Shown here piece by piece: positions 17,284-25,449 of a DNA stretch of 64,000 nt. The position numbers were made by a program, and so were the translations under genes. Location of the stretch: NCBI RefSeq assembly GCF_013114835.1, contig NZ_JAAVLW010000006.1, forward strand, positions 469,486-533,485, given 5' to 3'. Position 1 is the stretch's first letter, and each line of letters starts with the position of its first letter. This DNA is from Bradyrhizobium archetypum. Lineage in GTDB: Bacteria > Pseudomonadota > Alphaproteobacteria > Rhizobiales > Xanthobacteraceae. The notes under the pieces were generated by a model, which saw only the letters and a program-made list of their open reading frames with translations, had not been told where the DNA came from and searched no databases.

Positions 17284-18621
17284 ATGCGCAACCCCCTCCT
17301 CCTCGCCATCTGCGCCGGCGCGTTGGCGCTGCCGTTGGCCGCCTGTAACGACCCCAAGGACACCGCGACCGTGGCACAGAGCTATGGTCCCTCACCCAAC
17401 CTGCCGCCGCCGGAACATTCCTGGATCCCCACGGTGGACATCGCAACCGTCAAGCGCTGGCCGAACGGTGCGACGCCGACCGCCGCAAGCGGCATGACAG
17501 TCAGCGCCTTTGCCCTCGACCTCAGCCATCCGCGCACCGTCTACACACTGCCGAACGGCGACGTGCTAGTCGCCGAGAGCAACGCGCCGCCGAAGCCGGA
17601 CGACGGCAAGGGCATCAAGGGATTCATCTACAAGCAGGCGCAGAATTGGGCCGGCGCCGGCGTTCCGAGCGCCAACCGAATTACCTTGCTGCGCGATGCC
17701 GACGGCGATGGCGTCGCCGAGCTGAGAACCACCTTGATCAGCGGACTGAACTCGCCGTTCGGCATGGTGCTGGTCGGCGACGAGCTCTACGTCGCCAATA
17801 CCGATTCGATCATGAAATTTCCCTACCGCGCCGGGGACACCAAGATCGGTGGGCCCGGCGTCAAGCTGACCGATCTGCCGGCCGGCACCCTCAATCACCA
17901 TTGGACCAAGGACCTCACCGCCAGCCCTGATGGCACGAAGCTTTATGCGACGGTCGGCTCCAACAGCAACGTCGGTGAAAACGGCATGGATGCCGAAAAG
18001 GATCGCGCCGCGGTACTGGAAGTCGATCGAGCAAGCGGCCAATGGCGCGTGTTCGCGTCGGGCCTGCGCAACCCGAACGGTCCCGCATGGAATCCGCAGA
18101 CTGGCGAACTCTGGGTCGTGGTCAACGAGCGCGATGAACTCGGCAATGATCTGGTGCCCGATTACATGACCTCGGTGAAGGACGGCGCGTTCTACGGCTG
18201 GCCGTACAGCTATTTCGGCGATCACGTCGACACACGGGTCGAGCCGCGACGGCCCGATTTGGTGCAGAAGGCGATGGCACCGGACTATGCGCTCGGCGCA
18301 CATACGGCTTCGCTTGGGCTCGTCTTCAACACCGGAAAGCTGTTTCCGCCCGAAATGGAAGGCGGCGCCTTCATCGGCCAGCACGGCTCGTGGAATCGCA
18401 AGCCACGCTCAGGCTACAAGGTGATCTTTGTGCCCTTCAAGGATGGCAAGCCCTCAGGCCCGCCACAGGACGTGCTGACCGGCTTCCTGAACGACAAGGG
18501 CGAGGCGCAAGGCCGTCCCGTCGGCGTACGGCTCGACAAGCAGGGCGCGCTTCTGGTCGCGGACGACGTCGGCAATACTATTTGGCGCGTGACGCCGTCG
18601 GCAAAATCAGCGGCGCGGTAA
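17284..18621 (+). CDS. Sorbosone dehydrogenase-like PQQ/beta-propeller lipoprotein
   Basis: The 445-residue product has a lipoprotein signal with lipobox LPLAAC near residues 19-24, so it is likely anchored in the envelope. The rest is a six-bladed beta-propeller of the soluble glucose/sorbosone dehydrogenase family: LPNGDVLVAESN, RITLLRDADGDGVAELRTTL, LNSPFGMVLVGDELYVANTD, FIGQHGSWNRKPRSGYKV, GRPVGVRLDKQGALLVADDVGNTIWRV. Family enzymes oxidise sugars with PQQ; no pqq genes are near. Monocistronic. Confidence 0.85.
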   Translation: MRNPLLLAICAGALALPLAACNDPKDTATVAQSYGPSPNLPPPEHSWIPTVDIATVKRWPNGATPTAASGMTVSAFALDLSHPRTVYTLPNGDVLVAESNAPPKPDDGKGIKGFIYKQAQNWAGAGVPSANRITLLRDADGDGVAELRTTLISGLNSPFGMVLVGDELYVANTDSIMKFPYRAGDTKIGGPGVKLTDLPAGTLNHHWTKDLTASPDGTKLYATVGSNSNVGENGMDAEKDRAAVLEVDRASGQWRVFASGLRNPNGPAWNPQTGELWVVVNERDELGNDLVPDYMTSVKDGAFYGWPYSYFGDHVDTRVEPRRPDLVQKAMAPDYALGAHTASLGLVFNTGKLFPPEMEGGAFIGQHGSWNRKPRSGYKVIFVPFKDGKPSGPPQDVLTGFLNDKGEAQGRPVGVRLDKQGALLVADDVGNTIWRVTPSAKSAAR

Positions 18622-18715
18622 CAGGGCGGTACCTTAATCTTGGCTAAGCAAGCCGAGCGGCCTTTGACCACGCATAGTTCCGCCCGTTAGCGGGAACGAG
18701 CGGGCCGATTCCACG

Positions 18716-19993
18716 TTGATCCCTGCCGGTTCCCAAGCCAGTTGGGCGCGGCAGTGTGGACGAACGGCCGTGTCATCACAGGTCAATGTGCCCCTCAGCA
18801 ACTTGCGCGCGGTAACCATCGTAATCGTGGTCGCGTTCCATTCCGTGTTGCCGTACCTCGCCTCGCAACCGGCCGATCCATTTCCGTTCGACGCACCGCC
18901 TTATCGCTGGATCGCATTTCCGATCCTCGACCGCGAGCGCTGGTTCGGATTCGATCTGTTTTGCGCGTGGCAGGACGTCAGCTTGATGTCGCTGATGTTT
19001 TTCCTGGCCGGCTTGTTCACGCCATCCAGCCTGGGCCGCAAGGGGTCGCTCACTTACCTGCTGGAGCGCTCGTGGCGGATCAGCCTGCCGTTCGTCTTCG
19101 CGGTCGGCATTCTCAGCCCGCTCGCCTATTTCGCGTCCTATCGGCTGACGGCGGCCGACGCCTCCTTCAGTGCCTTCTGGCAACACTGGCGGGCGCTTCC
19201 GATGTGGCCTGCCGGGCCGCAATGGTTCCTGTGGCAGATATTCCTGCTGGGCGCGGCTGCGGCCGCTCTCCATGCGTTCGCCCCACACTGGCTCCGGGCA
19301 TCAAGCGCGCTCGCCGCGCGCCTCGCCGATCGCCCGCTGATGTTTTTCGCCGGACTCGCAGCGCTCTCTGCGCTGGCCTATGTGCCGCTGGCGATGGCCT
19401 TGACGCCCTGGGAATGGACGTTTCTCGGTCCATTTTCGTTTCAGTTGAGCCGGCCGCTGCACTATCTGGTCTATTTCTTCGCAGGATTTGCCATCGGCAA
19501 CCAGCGGACCGAACACAGCATATTGCGTCTCGACGGGCCGCTGGCACGTCATTGGCTGGCCTGGCTTGCTGCGGCGGTAGTTAGCATGTCTGCGTGGGGC
19601 GGGCTCACATCGCTGACCTTGCCGGATTGGTGGGCAAGCGCGCTGCTATTTCGTTTTGCGTCGGCGCTGGCGTTTCCAGTTGCTTCCGCGGCCGCCGCTC
19701 TGTGTCTGCTCGCGATTTGTCTTCGGCTGCTGCAATCACGCGACCGCCTGCTCGACAGCCTATCGAGCAATGCCTACAGCATTTACCTCGTGCATTACGT
19801 CGTGGTCGTGTGGCTGCAATACGCGTTGCTTGGCGTCGATCTCAATGCGATCGGCAAGGCAACGATGGTGTTTGCTGCTGCGCTCACCATAAGTCTGGCT
19901 GCAAGTGCCGGAATGAAGATCGGTATCAAGGCGCTCGTTTCGCGCCACTCCGAACCGGAAGACGAAAGAGCCATCGCCAATCAACCGCGATAA
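18716..19993 (+). CDS. Membrane acyltransferase (acyltransferase 3 family)
   Basis: About 425 residues with ten or so helices. The N-terminal SNLRAVTIVIVVAFHSVLPYL matches the RxxA...H region of acyltransferase 3 proteins, which O-acylate sugars or lipids at the membrane. No ATG exists at the front: TTG at 18716, GTG at 18770 or GTG at 18788 are the options, and GTG 18788 would place the conserved RAV segment close to the N-terminus as usual. It starts a tight run with ABC permease (12-base gap), ATPase and esterase genes. Substrate unknown. Confidence 0.85.
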   Translation: MIPAGSQASWARQCGRTAVSSQVNVPLSNLRAVTIVIVVAFHSVLPYLASQPADPFPFDAPPYRWIAFPILDRERWFGFDLFCAWQDVSLMSLMFFLAGLFTPSSLGRKGSLTYLLERSWRISLPFVFAVGILSPLAYFASYRLTAADASFSAFWQHWRALPMWPAGPQWFLWQIFLLGAAAAALHAFAPHWLRASSALAARLADRPLMFFAGLAALSALAYVPLAMALTPWEWTFLGPFSFQLSRPLHYLVYFFAGFAIGNQRTEHSILRLDGPLARHWLAWLAAAVVSMSAWGGLTSLTLPDWWASALLFRFASALAFPVASAAAALCLLAICLRLLQSRDRLLDSLSSNAYSIYLVHYVVVVWLQYALLGVDLNAIGKATMVFAAALTISLAASAGMKIGIKALVSRHSEPEDERAIANQPR

Positions 19994-20005
19994 ACGGATG
20001 CCGAC

Positions 20006-21139
20006 ATGTCGCTGGTACTGACACTTGCGTCGCGTAACCTGTTCCACGATCGGCTTCGCTTCGTCGCGACCATGGTCGGAATCGTCTTCTCGGTCGTCCT
20101 CGTCATGATCCAGATGGGTCTGTTCCTAGGGTTCGGGCGGATGGTCACGACCATGATCGACCATGCCTCGGCCGATTTCTGGATCCTGCCCAAGGGCGCC
20201 AAATGCTTCGAGGACCCTTCGCTTCTCGATGTCAAGCTGCGCGACCGCGTCGCCACCATGGAAGGTGTTAGCTGGGCCGTCCCGCTGGTGATCGGATTCT
20301 CGGACTGGCGCCTGGAAAGCGGCGAAGTGACGCCGGTCTTCATTGTGAGCGCCGACCTGCGCGACGGCAGCCTGCAACCGTTCAATGTCGTGGACGGCAA
20401 CGTGCAGGCGCTGACGCAGGGAGCGAACGTTGCGGTCGACCGCTCCTATTTTGACAGGCTCGGAGTCAGCAGCGTCGGTTCGACTGCGGAGATCCGTGGT
20501 CGCAAGGTGCGCGTGGTCGCGATCACCGATGGAATCCGCTCGTTTGCCACGACGCCTTACGTGTTTGTCGACCTGAAAAATGCGCGCAACTACACCGGCA
20601 CGCCGCGCGATCGGGCCAGCAGCGTTCTCGTTCGGCTAAAGGACGATGCCGATCGAGAGAAGGTCCTCAGCGCCATTCGCGCGGAAGCCGGCGATGCGGA
20701 AGTCCTGACCTCGGATGATTTCCGCAGCCGCAGCCGCTCGTTCTGGCTGTTTGGAACGGGAGCCGGCGCTGCGCTGTTTGCCGGCGCACTGCTCGGCGTG
20801 ATCGTCGGCACGGTGATCGTCGCGCAGACGCTCTATTCCAGCACCAAGGATCATTTGAGCGAATTCGCTACCCTGCGCGCAATGGGTTCATCGAACGCGT
20901 ATATCTATGGCGTGATCATCTACCAGGCGCTCATCAACGCCGTGGTCGGATTCGCTATCGCCGCCGGGATCGGCTTCATCGTCGTCCAGATGACCGCCAA
21001 GAGCGCACTTCCGATCGTCATCACGCCCTGGCTGATGGCAGCGCTGTTCGCGCTGACGGTCGTGATGTGCGTAGCATCAGGCATCGGAGCGATCATCCGT
21101 GTCGTTCGTATCGATCCAGCCACGGTGTTCATGCGATGA
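20006..21139 (+). CDS. ABC transporter permease, DevC/FtsX (MacB-like) type
   Basis: A 377-residue permease with one N-terminal helix (VATMVGIVFSVVLVMIQMGLFLGF), a periplasmic domain (about 50-250) and three C-terminal helices, the FtsX layout. The N-terminal LASRNLFHDRLRFVATMVGI matches DevC-type permeases. It overlaps the ATPase gene by 4 bases (ATGA), so the two form one exporter. These systems often need an HlyD-type adaptor, but none lies here. Upstream acyltransferase and downstream esterase point to a lipid or acylated substrate. Confidence 0.9.
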   Translation: MSLVLTLASRNLFHDRLRFVATMVGIVFSVVLVMIQMGLFLGFGRMVTTMIDHASADFWILPKGAKCFEDPSLLDVKLRDRVATMEGVSWAVPLVIGFSDWRLESGEVTPVFIVSADLRDGSLQPFNVVDGNVQALTQGANVAVDRSYFDRLGVSSVGSTAEIRGRKVRVVAITDGIRSFATTPYVFVDLKNARNYTGTPRDRASSVLVRLKDDADREKVLSAIRAEAGDAEVLTSDDFRSRSRSFWLFGTGAGAALFAGALLGVIVGTVIVAQTLYSSTKDHLSEFATLRAMGSSNAYIYGVIIYQALINAVVGFAIAAGIGFIVVQMTAKSALPIVITPWLMAALFALTVVMCVASGIGAIIRVVRIDPATVFMR

Positions 21140-21870
21140 ATGATTATGTAGTTGAAGCCAAGTCGGTCGAGAAGACGCTGGGTCGCGGTGCCGGCGAGGT
21201 GCAGGCGTTGCGCGGCGTCGATCTCGCGCTCCGACGCGGCGAGTTGACGTTGCTGATGGGTCCTTCGGGAAGTGGCAAGACCACGCTGCTGTTGGTGCTC
21301 GGATGCATGCTGACGCCGAGTTCGGGCAGCGTCACCGTGTGCGGTACGCCGACGGCTGGCGCCGACAAGGAAGCGCTCGCCAGGATTCGCCGCGAGCATG
21401 TTGGTTTCGTATTCCAGTCCTATCACCTGTTCCCCACGCTGACGGCGGCCCAGAACGTGCAATTGGCACTGGATATTCGCGGCGAGCACGGCAGGCGCGC
21501 GGCGGAGAAGTCGCGGGAGGCACTTGCCATGGTCGGACTCGAGCCAAAAGCGAACAGTTTGCCGGGCGGGCTCAGCGGCGGCGAACAGCAAAGGGTCGCC
21601 ATCGCGCGCGCCCTCGTCGCAAATCCTTCCGTGGTCCTTGCCGACGAGCCGACCGGGGCGCTGGACGGCAAGAACGGCCAGACCATCATGCGCATTCTCG
21701 CCGATACCGCCCATGAGCGCGAGCGGGCGGTGCTGGTCGTCACCCATGACCCGCGCGTGGTCCCGTACGCCGATCGCATTGTCGAGATCGAGGACGGTCT
21801 CATCGTGCAGGAGCGTCCCGGTGAAACTGACCGCCCGCGCATGCCCAAAACCGTGCCGTTCAGGATGTGA
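21136..21870 (+). CDS. ABC transporter ATP-binding protein, DevA/LolD type
   Basis: From MNDYVVEAKSVEKTLG the product is 244 residues with Walker A GPSGSGKTTLL, Q-loop VFQSYHLFPTLT, signature LSGGEQQRVAIARAL, Walker B VVLADEPTGALD and switch histidine VVTHDPR. This set fits LolD/MacB/DevA ATPases, which power mechanotransmission exporters with FtsX-like permeases. The start overlaps the permease stop codon. A longer upstream frame is rejected because it runs through the permease. Confidence 0.94.
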   Translation: MNDYVVEAKSVEKTLGRGAGEVQALRGVDLALRRGELTLLMGPSGSGKTTLLLVLGCMLTPSSGSVTVCGTPTAGADKEALARIRREHVGFVFQSYHLFPTLTAAQNVQLALDIRGEHGRRAAEKSREALAMVGLEPKANSLPGGLSGGEQQRVAIARALVANPSVVLADEPTGALDGKNGQTIMRILADTAHERERAVLVVTHDPRVVPYADRIVEIEDGLIVQERPGETDRPRMPKTVPFRM

Positions 21871-21885
21871 GCGCGAGGAGCGGCC

Positions 21886-22782
21886 ATGAGCCTGCGGGCC
21901 GAGCTTCTCCGCCTGGGCATTCGCATGTTGCTCAAGCGGCGCAGCGGACATCTCGACGTCGAACAATGGCGGCGGGAGATGCGGGCGATCGAGCGGTTTG
22001 TGCCGCGCCCGCCCGCTGGAACCCTTACGATTGAAGTCGAGGCTGGCCGGCTGGCCTTTCATCAAGTCACCACTGAAGCATCGCAGCCGGATCGTAACGT
22101 GCTTTATCTCCATGGCGGCGGCTATGTTTCGGGCTCGCCGGTCTATTACCGGCACTTCCTCTGGCGAATTGCCGACGCGTTGCGAGCCCGCGTCTGGGCG
22201 CTCAGATACCGCCTGGCACCCGAACATGCTTTTCCAGCCGCGCTTCAGGATGCTGCCGACGGCTATCATTGGCTGGCCGACAACACACCCGATATTGGTC
22301 GGTTGTTCTTGATGGGAGATTCCGCCGGTGGCGGATTGGCGCTGTGCCTGCTGCTGAAGCTCCGTGACGAAGGCAAAGCCCTGCCCGCCGCGGCCGTCGC
22401 CTTGTCGCCGTGGACCGATCTGGCGCTGGCGGGCCCCTCCCTGCAGGCGAATGCCAAGGCCGATCCGATGATGAACGTCGATGACCTTCCCGAAGTGGCG
22501 AAGCTCTATCTTGCCGGCACCGATCCGCGCTCCCCCTACGCTTCGCCACTCTATGGCGACCCGGCCGGACTGCCGCCGGTCCTGATCCAGGTCGGCAGCG
22601 ACGAAATTCTTCGCGACGACGCGGTGCGGATGGCGGAGAAGCTGCGGTCATACAATGCGCGCAGCGAGCTGGAGATCTGGCACCGCATGCCGCACACATG
22701 GCAATTATTCGCGCCGGTACTTCCCGAAGCGCGTCAGGCGATTGCACAGATCGGCAAGTTTATCTCGAAGCTGCGCGATTAA
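21886..22782 (+). CDS. Alpha/beta hydrolase of the hormone-sensitive lipase family
   Basis: A 298-residue esterase with the HSL oxyanion motif HGGGYVSGS, nucleophile motif GDSAGGGLAL, aspartate in QVGSDEILRDDAV and histidine in HRMPHTWQLF. It starts 15 bases after the ATPase gene, so it is the last gene of the four-gene operon. HSL-type enzymes cleave short or medium acyl esters in the cytoplasm. No signal peptide is visible. In context it might deacylate the compound that the acyltransferase modifies, or give self-protection; both are inference. Confidence 0.9.
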   Translation: MSLRAELLRLGIRMLLKRRSGHLDVEQWRREMRAIERFVPRPPAGTLTIEVEAGRLAFHQVTTEASQPDRNVLYLHGGGYVSGSPVYYRHFLWRIADALRARVWALRYRLAPEHAFPAALQDAADGYHWLADNTPDIGRLFLMGDSAGGGLALCLLLKLRDEGKALPAAAVALSPWTDLALAGPSLQANAKADPMMNVDDLPEVAKLYLAGTDPRSPYASPLYGDPAGLPPVLIQVGSDEILRDDAVRMAEKLRSYNARSELEIWHRMPHTWQLFAPVLPEARQAIAQIGKFISKLRD

Positions 22783-22809
22783 GGCGAACGCCCGCCGCGC
22801 AATTGGCAC

Positions 22810-23961
22810 TCATACCCGGAAATGCTTGGAGAGCTTCAGCCCCTGCGCCTGGTAGTTCGAGCCGATGCGCTGGCCGTACATCGCGTCGGGCCGTGACAGC
22901 ATTTTTTCGTAGACCAGGCGGCCGACGATCTGGCCGTGCTCGAGGATGAACGGCACCTCGCGCGAGCGCACTTCGAGCACCGCGCGTGCGCCCTGCCCGC
23001 CGGCACCGGCATAGCCGAAGCCGGGATCGAAGAATCCCGCATAGTGCACGCGGAATTCGCCGACCAGGGGATCGAACGGCACCATCTCCGCGGCGTAATC
23101 CGGCGGCACCTGCACCGCTTCCTTCGAGGCCAGGATGTAGAATTCGCCCGGATCGAGGATGAGGCTGCCGTCGGGACGCGCCGGGATCGGCTCCCAGAAC
23201 TCGTCGACCGCATAGCCGCCGCGGCGATCGACGTCGACCACACCGGTGTGGCGCTTGGCGCGGTAGCCGACGAAGCCGCCGGTGTTCTGCCCGGACAGAT
23301 CGACCGATAGCGCCACGCCATTGGCAAGGTCGGCATCATCGATATCGACCAGCCGCTCGGCCCCATGCAGCGCATCGAGTTCGTCGGCGTTCAGGATAGC
23401 GTCGCCGATACGGAATCGCACCTGGGAGAGCCGCGAGCCTTCGCGCAGCAGCACGGGGAACGTCTTTGGGCTGATCTCGGCATAGAGCGGGCCGTGGTAG
23501 CCCGCGCCGATCATATCGAAGCGGCGCGTGCCGTCGGCGATCACGCGCGTGAAAACGTCGAGCCGTCCCGTGGAGCTCTTCGGATTGGCGGCCGCCACGA
23601 TCTGCGGCGGCAGTGCAAGGCTCTCCAACAGCGGTACGATGTAGACGCAGTTGGTCTCGAGCACTGCGCCATCCGAGAGGTCGATCTCGTGCAGCTTCAA
23701 TTCGTCGATGCGCTCGGCAACCGCGGCGTCGGGACCGGGCAGGAAGCTCGCGCGCACGCGGTAGGCAATGTCGCCGAGCCGCAGGTCGAGGCTCGCCGGC
23801 TGGATCTGGCTTTCGACAAACGGGTATTCCGGCAGGATCAGGCCCGCGTCCGCCATCGCCGCGATCATGCGGTCGGGCAGAATTCCGTTGGCGTCGGGCG
23901 GAAGCGTGAACGGCACGGCGCGGTCCTCGGAGGTGGCCCTTTTCGGATGCCCAAACGTCAT
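22810..23961 (-). CDS. dcd: dCTP deaminase, long two-domain form
   Basis: The 383-residue protein is about twice the length of E. coli Dcd and carries two copies of the dUTPase/Dcd fold. The first half shows IQPASLDLRLGDIAYR and AANPKSSTGRLDVFTRV; the second shows LDPGEFYILASKE and VHYAGFFDPGFGYAG, the Dcd equivalents of conserved dUTPase motifs. This long form is typical of alphaproteobacteria. Dcd converts dCTP to dUTP for thymidylate synthesis. The gene is divergent from metZ and ends 28 bases from the end of the esterase gene, convergent to it. Confidence 0.9.
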   Translation of the reverse strand: MTFGHPKRATSEDRAVPFTLPPDANGILPDRMIAAMADAGLILPEYPFVESQIQPASLDLRLGDIAYRVRASFLPGPDAAVAERIDELKLHEIDLSDGAVLETNCVYIVPLLESLALPPQIVAAANPKSSTGRLDVFTRVIADGTRRFDMIGAGYHGPLYAEISPKTFPVLLREGSRLSQVRFRIGDAILNADELDALHGAERLVDIDDADLANGVALSVDLSGQNTGGFVGYRAKRHTGVVDVDRRGGYAVDEFWEPIPARPDGSLILDPGEFYILASKEAVQVPPDYAAEMVPFDPLVGEFRVHYAGFFDPGFGYAGAGGQGARAVLEVRSREVPFILEHGQIVGRLVYEKMLSRPDAMYGQRIGSNYQAQGLKLSKHFRV

Positions 23962-24007
23962 CCAAACCTCATAAATATGGGCTTTTAGGGGTTATCCGAT
24001 GGCCGCC

Positions 24008-24036
24008 TTGACGGGAAGAGCACGAGGTAATATCAG
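24008..24036 (+). promoter_or_regulatory. Predicted sigma-70 promoter of metZ
   Basis: TTGACG (24008-24013) and TATCAG (24031-24036) are 17 bases apart, which would start RNA near 24043, six bases before the first stem of the SAM-II aptamer. Confidence 0.55.
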
Positions 24037-24048
24037 CATGACTTATCC

Positions 24049-24103
24049 CGTGGTGATTTGAGCCGGCCGGCTTGCAGCCACGTTAAATAAATCGCTAAAC
24101 AGG
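24049..24103 (+). promoter_or_regulatory. SAM-II riboswitch aptamer
   Basis: Stem P1 is CGTGG (24049-24053) with CCACG (24078-24082). Its loop holds GATTT (24055-24059), which can pair with AAATC (24089-24093) as the pseudoknot, plus the small hairpin AGCC/GGCT (24061-24072). The conserved AAATAAATCGCTAAA follows. All are diagnostic of the alphaproteobacterial SAM-II (metA) element, which binds S-adenosylmethionine and turns off methionine genes. It sits before metZ, its usual partner. Confidence 0.93.
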
Positions 24104-24155
24104 CCGGGGACACGTGTGATCCCGGCCTGTGGAAATTCTTCCAGGCCGGTTTTTT
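24099..24155 (+). terminator. Riboswitch-controlled attenuator before metZ
   Basis: Arm 1 ACAGGCCGGG (24099-24108) pairs perfectly with CCCGGCCTGT (24121-24130). The second sequence can instead pair with CCAGGCCGG (24141-24149), followed at once by six T (24150-24155), a factor-independent terminator. Arm 1 begins inside the 3' end of the aptamer, so SAM binding should block it and free arm 2 for the terminator. Confidence 0.75.
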
Positions 24156-24191
24156 GTGACCATTGTCAATGGTGGTCACGTCGGAGGTCAC

Positions 24192-25385
24192 ATGTCTGAA
24201 TCAAAGTTTGCCGCCCGCTATCGTCCCGAAACCCGTCTGGTCCATGGCGGCATCCTGCGCTCGCAATTCGGCGAGACGTCGGAAGCGCTGTTTCTCACCC
24301 AGGGCTACGTCTACGACAGCGCGGAGCAGTGCGAGGCGCGTTTCAAGGGCGAGGACCCCGGCTTTATTTATTCGCGCTACTCCAATCCCACGATTGCGAT
24401 GTTCGAGCGCCGCATGATCGAACTCGAGGGCGCGGAAGCCGCGCGCTCGACCGCGACCGGCATGGCCGCGGTGACGACCGCGATCCTCGCACCGCTTCGG
24501 GCCGGCGACCACGTGGTCGCTTCGAAAGCGCTGTTCGGCTCGTGCCTCTACGTCGTGCAGGATCTTTTGCCGCGCTACGGCATCGAGACGACGCTGGTCG
24601 ATGGTCTTGATCTCGACCAGTGGCAGCGCGCATTGCGGCCGAACACCAAGTCCTTATTCCTGGAGAGCCCGACCAATCCGACGCTCGACGTACTCGATAT
24701 CCCGGCGATTGCCGAGATCGCGCACAAGGGCGGCGCACGGTTGATCGTCGATAACGTGTTCGCCACGCCGATCTGGCAGAGCCCGCTTTCGCTTGGCGCC
24801 GACGTCGTGGTCTACTCCGCGACCAAGCATATCGATGGCCAGGGCCGCTGCCTCGGCGGCATCATCCTGTCGTCGGAAGCTTTCATCGCCGAGCACATCC
24901 ACAACTTTATGCGCCAGACCGGGCCCTCGCTGTCGCCGTTCAACGCCTGGGCCCTGCTCAAGGGGTTGGAAACGCTGGGCGTACGCGTACGCGCCCAGAC
25001 CGAGACGGCGGCCAAGGTGGCGGATGCGCTCGCGTCGCACCCGAAGATCTCGCGGCTGATCTATCCCGGGCGATCAGATCATCCGCAGGCAGCGCTGGTG
25101 AAAAAGCAGATGCGCGCCGGCTCGACCCTGATCGGCTTCGAGGTCAAGGGCGGCAAGGCAGCCGCGTTCCGCTGCCTCAACGCGCTGCAGATCTCGCGCA
25201 TTTCAAACAATCTCGGCGATGCCAAGAGTCTCGTCACGCATCCCGCGACCACCACGCATCAGCGGCTGACGCCCGAGGCGCGCGCCGAGCTCGGCATCAG
25301 CGAAGGTTTTATTCGCTTCTCGGCCGGGCTCGAGCATCCAGATGATTTGATCGAGGATTTTGCGCAGGCGCTGGAAAAGGCGTAG
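24192..25385 (+). CDS. metZ: O-succinylhomoserine sulfhydrylase
   Basis: A 397-residue PLP enzyme of the Cys/Met metabolism family. Conserved segments are YSRYSNPTIAMFERRM, ARSTATGMAAVTTAIL, DNVFATPIWQSPLSLGADVVVYSATKHIDGQGR (Schiff-base lysine in SATKH) and SLVTHPATTTHQRL. It makes homocysteine from O-succinylhomoserine and sulfide. MetZ rather than MetY is favoured by length (MetY is about 430) and by the SAM-II riboswitch upstream. The start 24192 has GGAGG 4 bases upstream; an earlier in-frame ATG lies inside the attenuator and is rejected. Confidence 0.92.
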   Translation: MSESKFAARYRPETRLVHGGILRSQFGETSEALFLTQGYVYDSAEQCEARFKGEDPGFIYSRYSNPTIAMFERRMIELEGAEAARSTATGMAAVTTAILAPLRAGDHVVASKALFGSCLYVVQDLLPRYGIETTLVDGLDLDQWQRALRPNTKSLFLESPTNPTLDVLDIPAIAEIAHKGGARLIVDNVFATPIWQSPLSLGADVVVYSATKHIDGQGRCLGGIILSSEAFIAEHIHNFMRQTGPSLSPFNAWALLKGLETLGVRVRAQTETAAKVADALASHPKISRLIYPGRSDHPQAALVKKQMRAGSTLIGFEVKGGKAAAFRCLNALQISRISNNLGDAKSLVTHPATTTHQRLTPEARAELGISEGFIRFSAGLEHPDDLIEDFAQALEKA

Positions 25386-25387
25386 AG

Positions 25388-25444
25388 GCGAATGGCGAGT
25401 AGCGAATAGCCTTGACCACTCGCTATTCGCTACTCCCTATTCGC
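25388..25444. repeat. Inverted AT-richer repeat, family E (copy 1)
   Basis: GCGAATGGCGAGTAGCGAAT at the left is inverted as ATTCGCTACTCCCTATTCGC at the right. It lies between the convergent metZ and SGNH genes. A second copy is at 47671-47741. The units use short tandem-like words (GCGAATAG, GCGAGTAG). Confidence 0.75.
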
Positions 25445-25449
25445 CAAAG

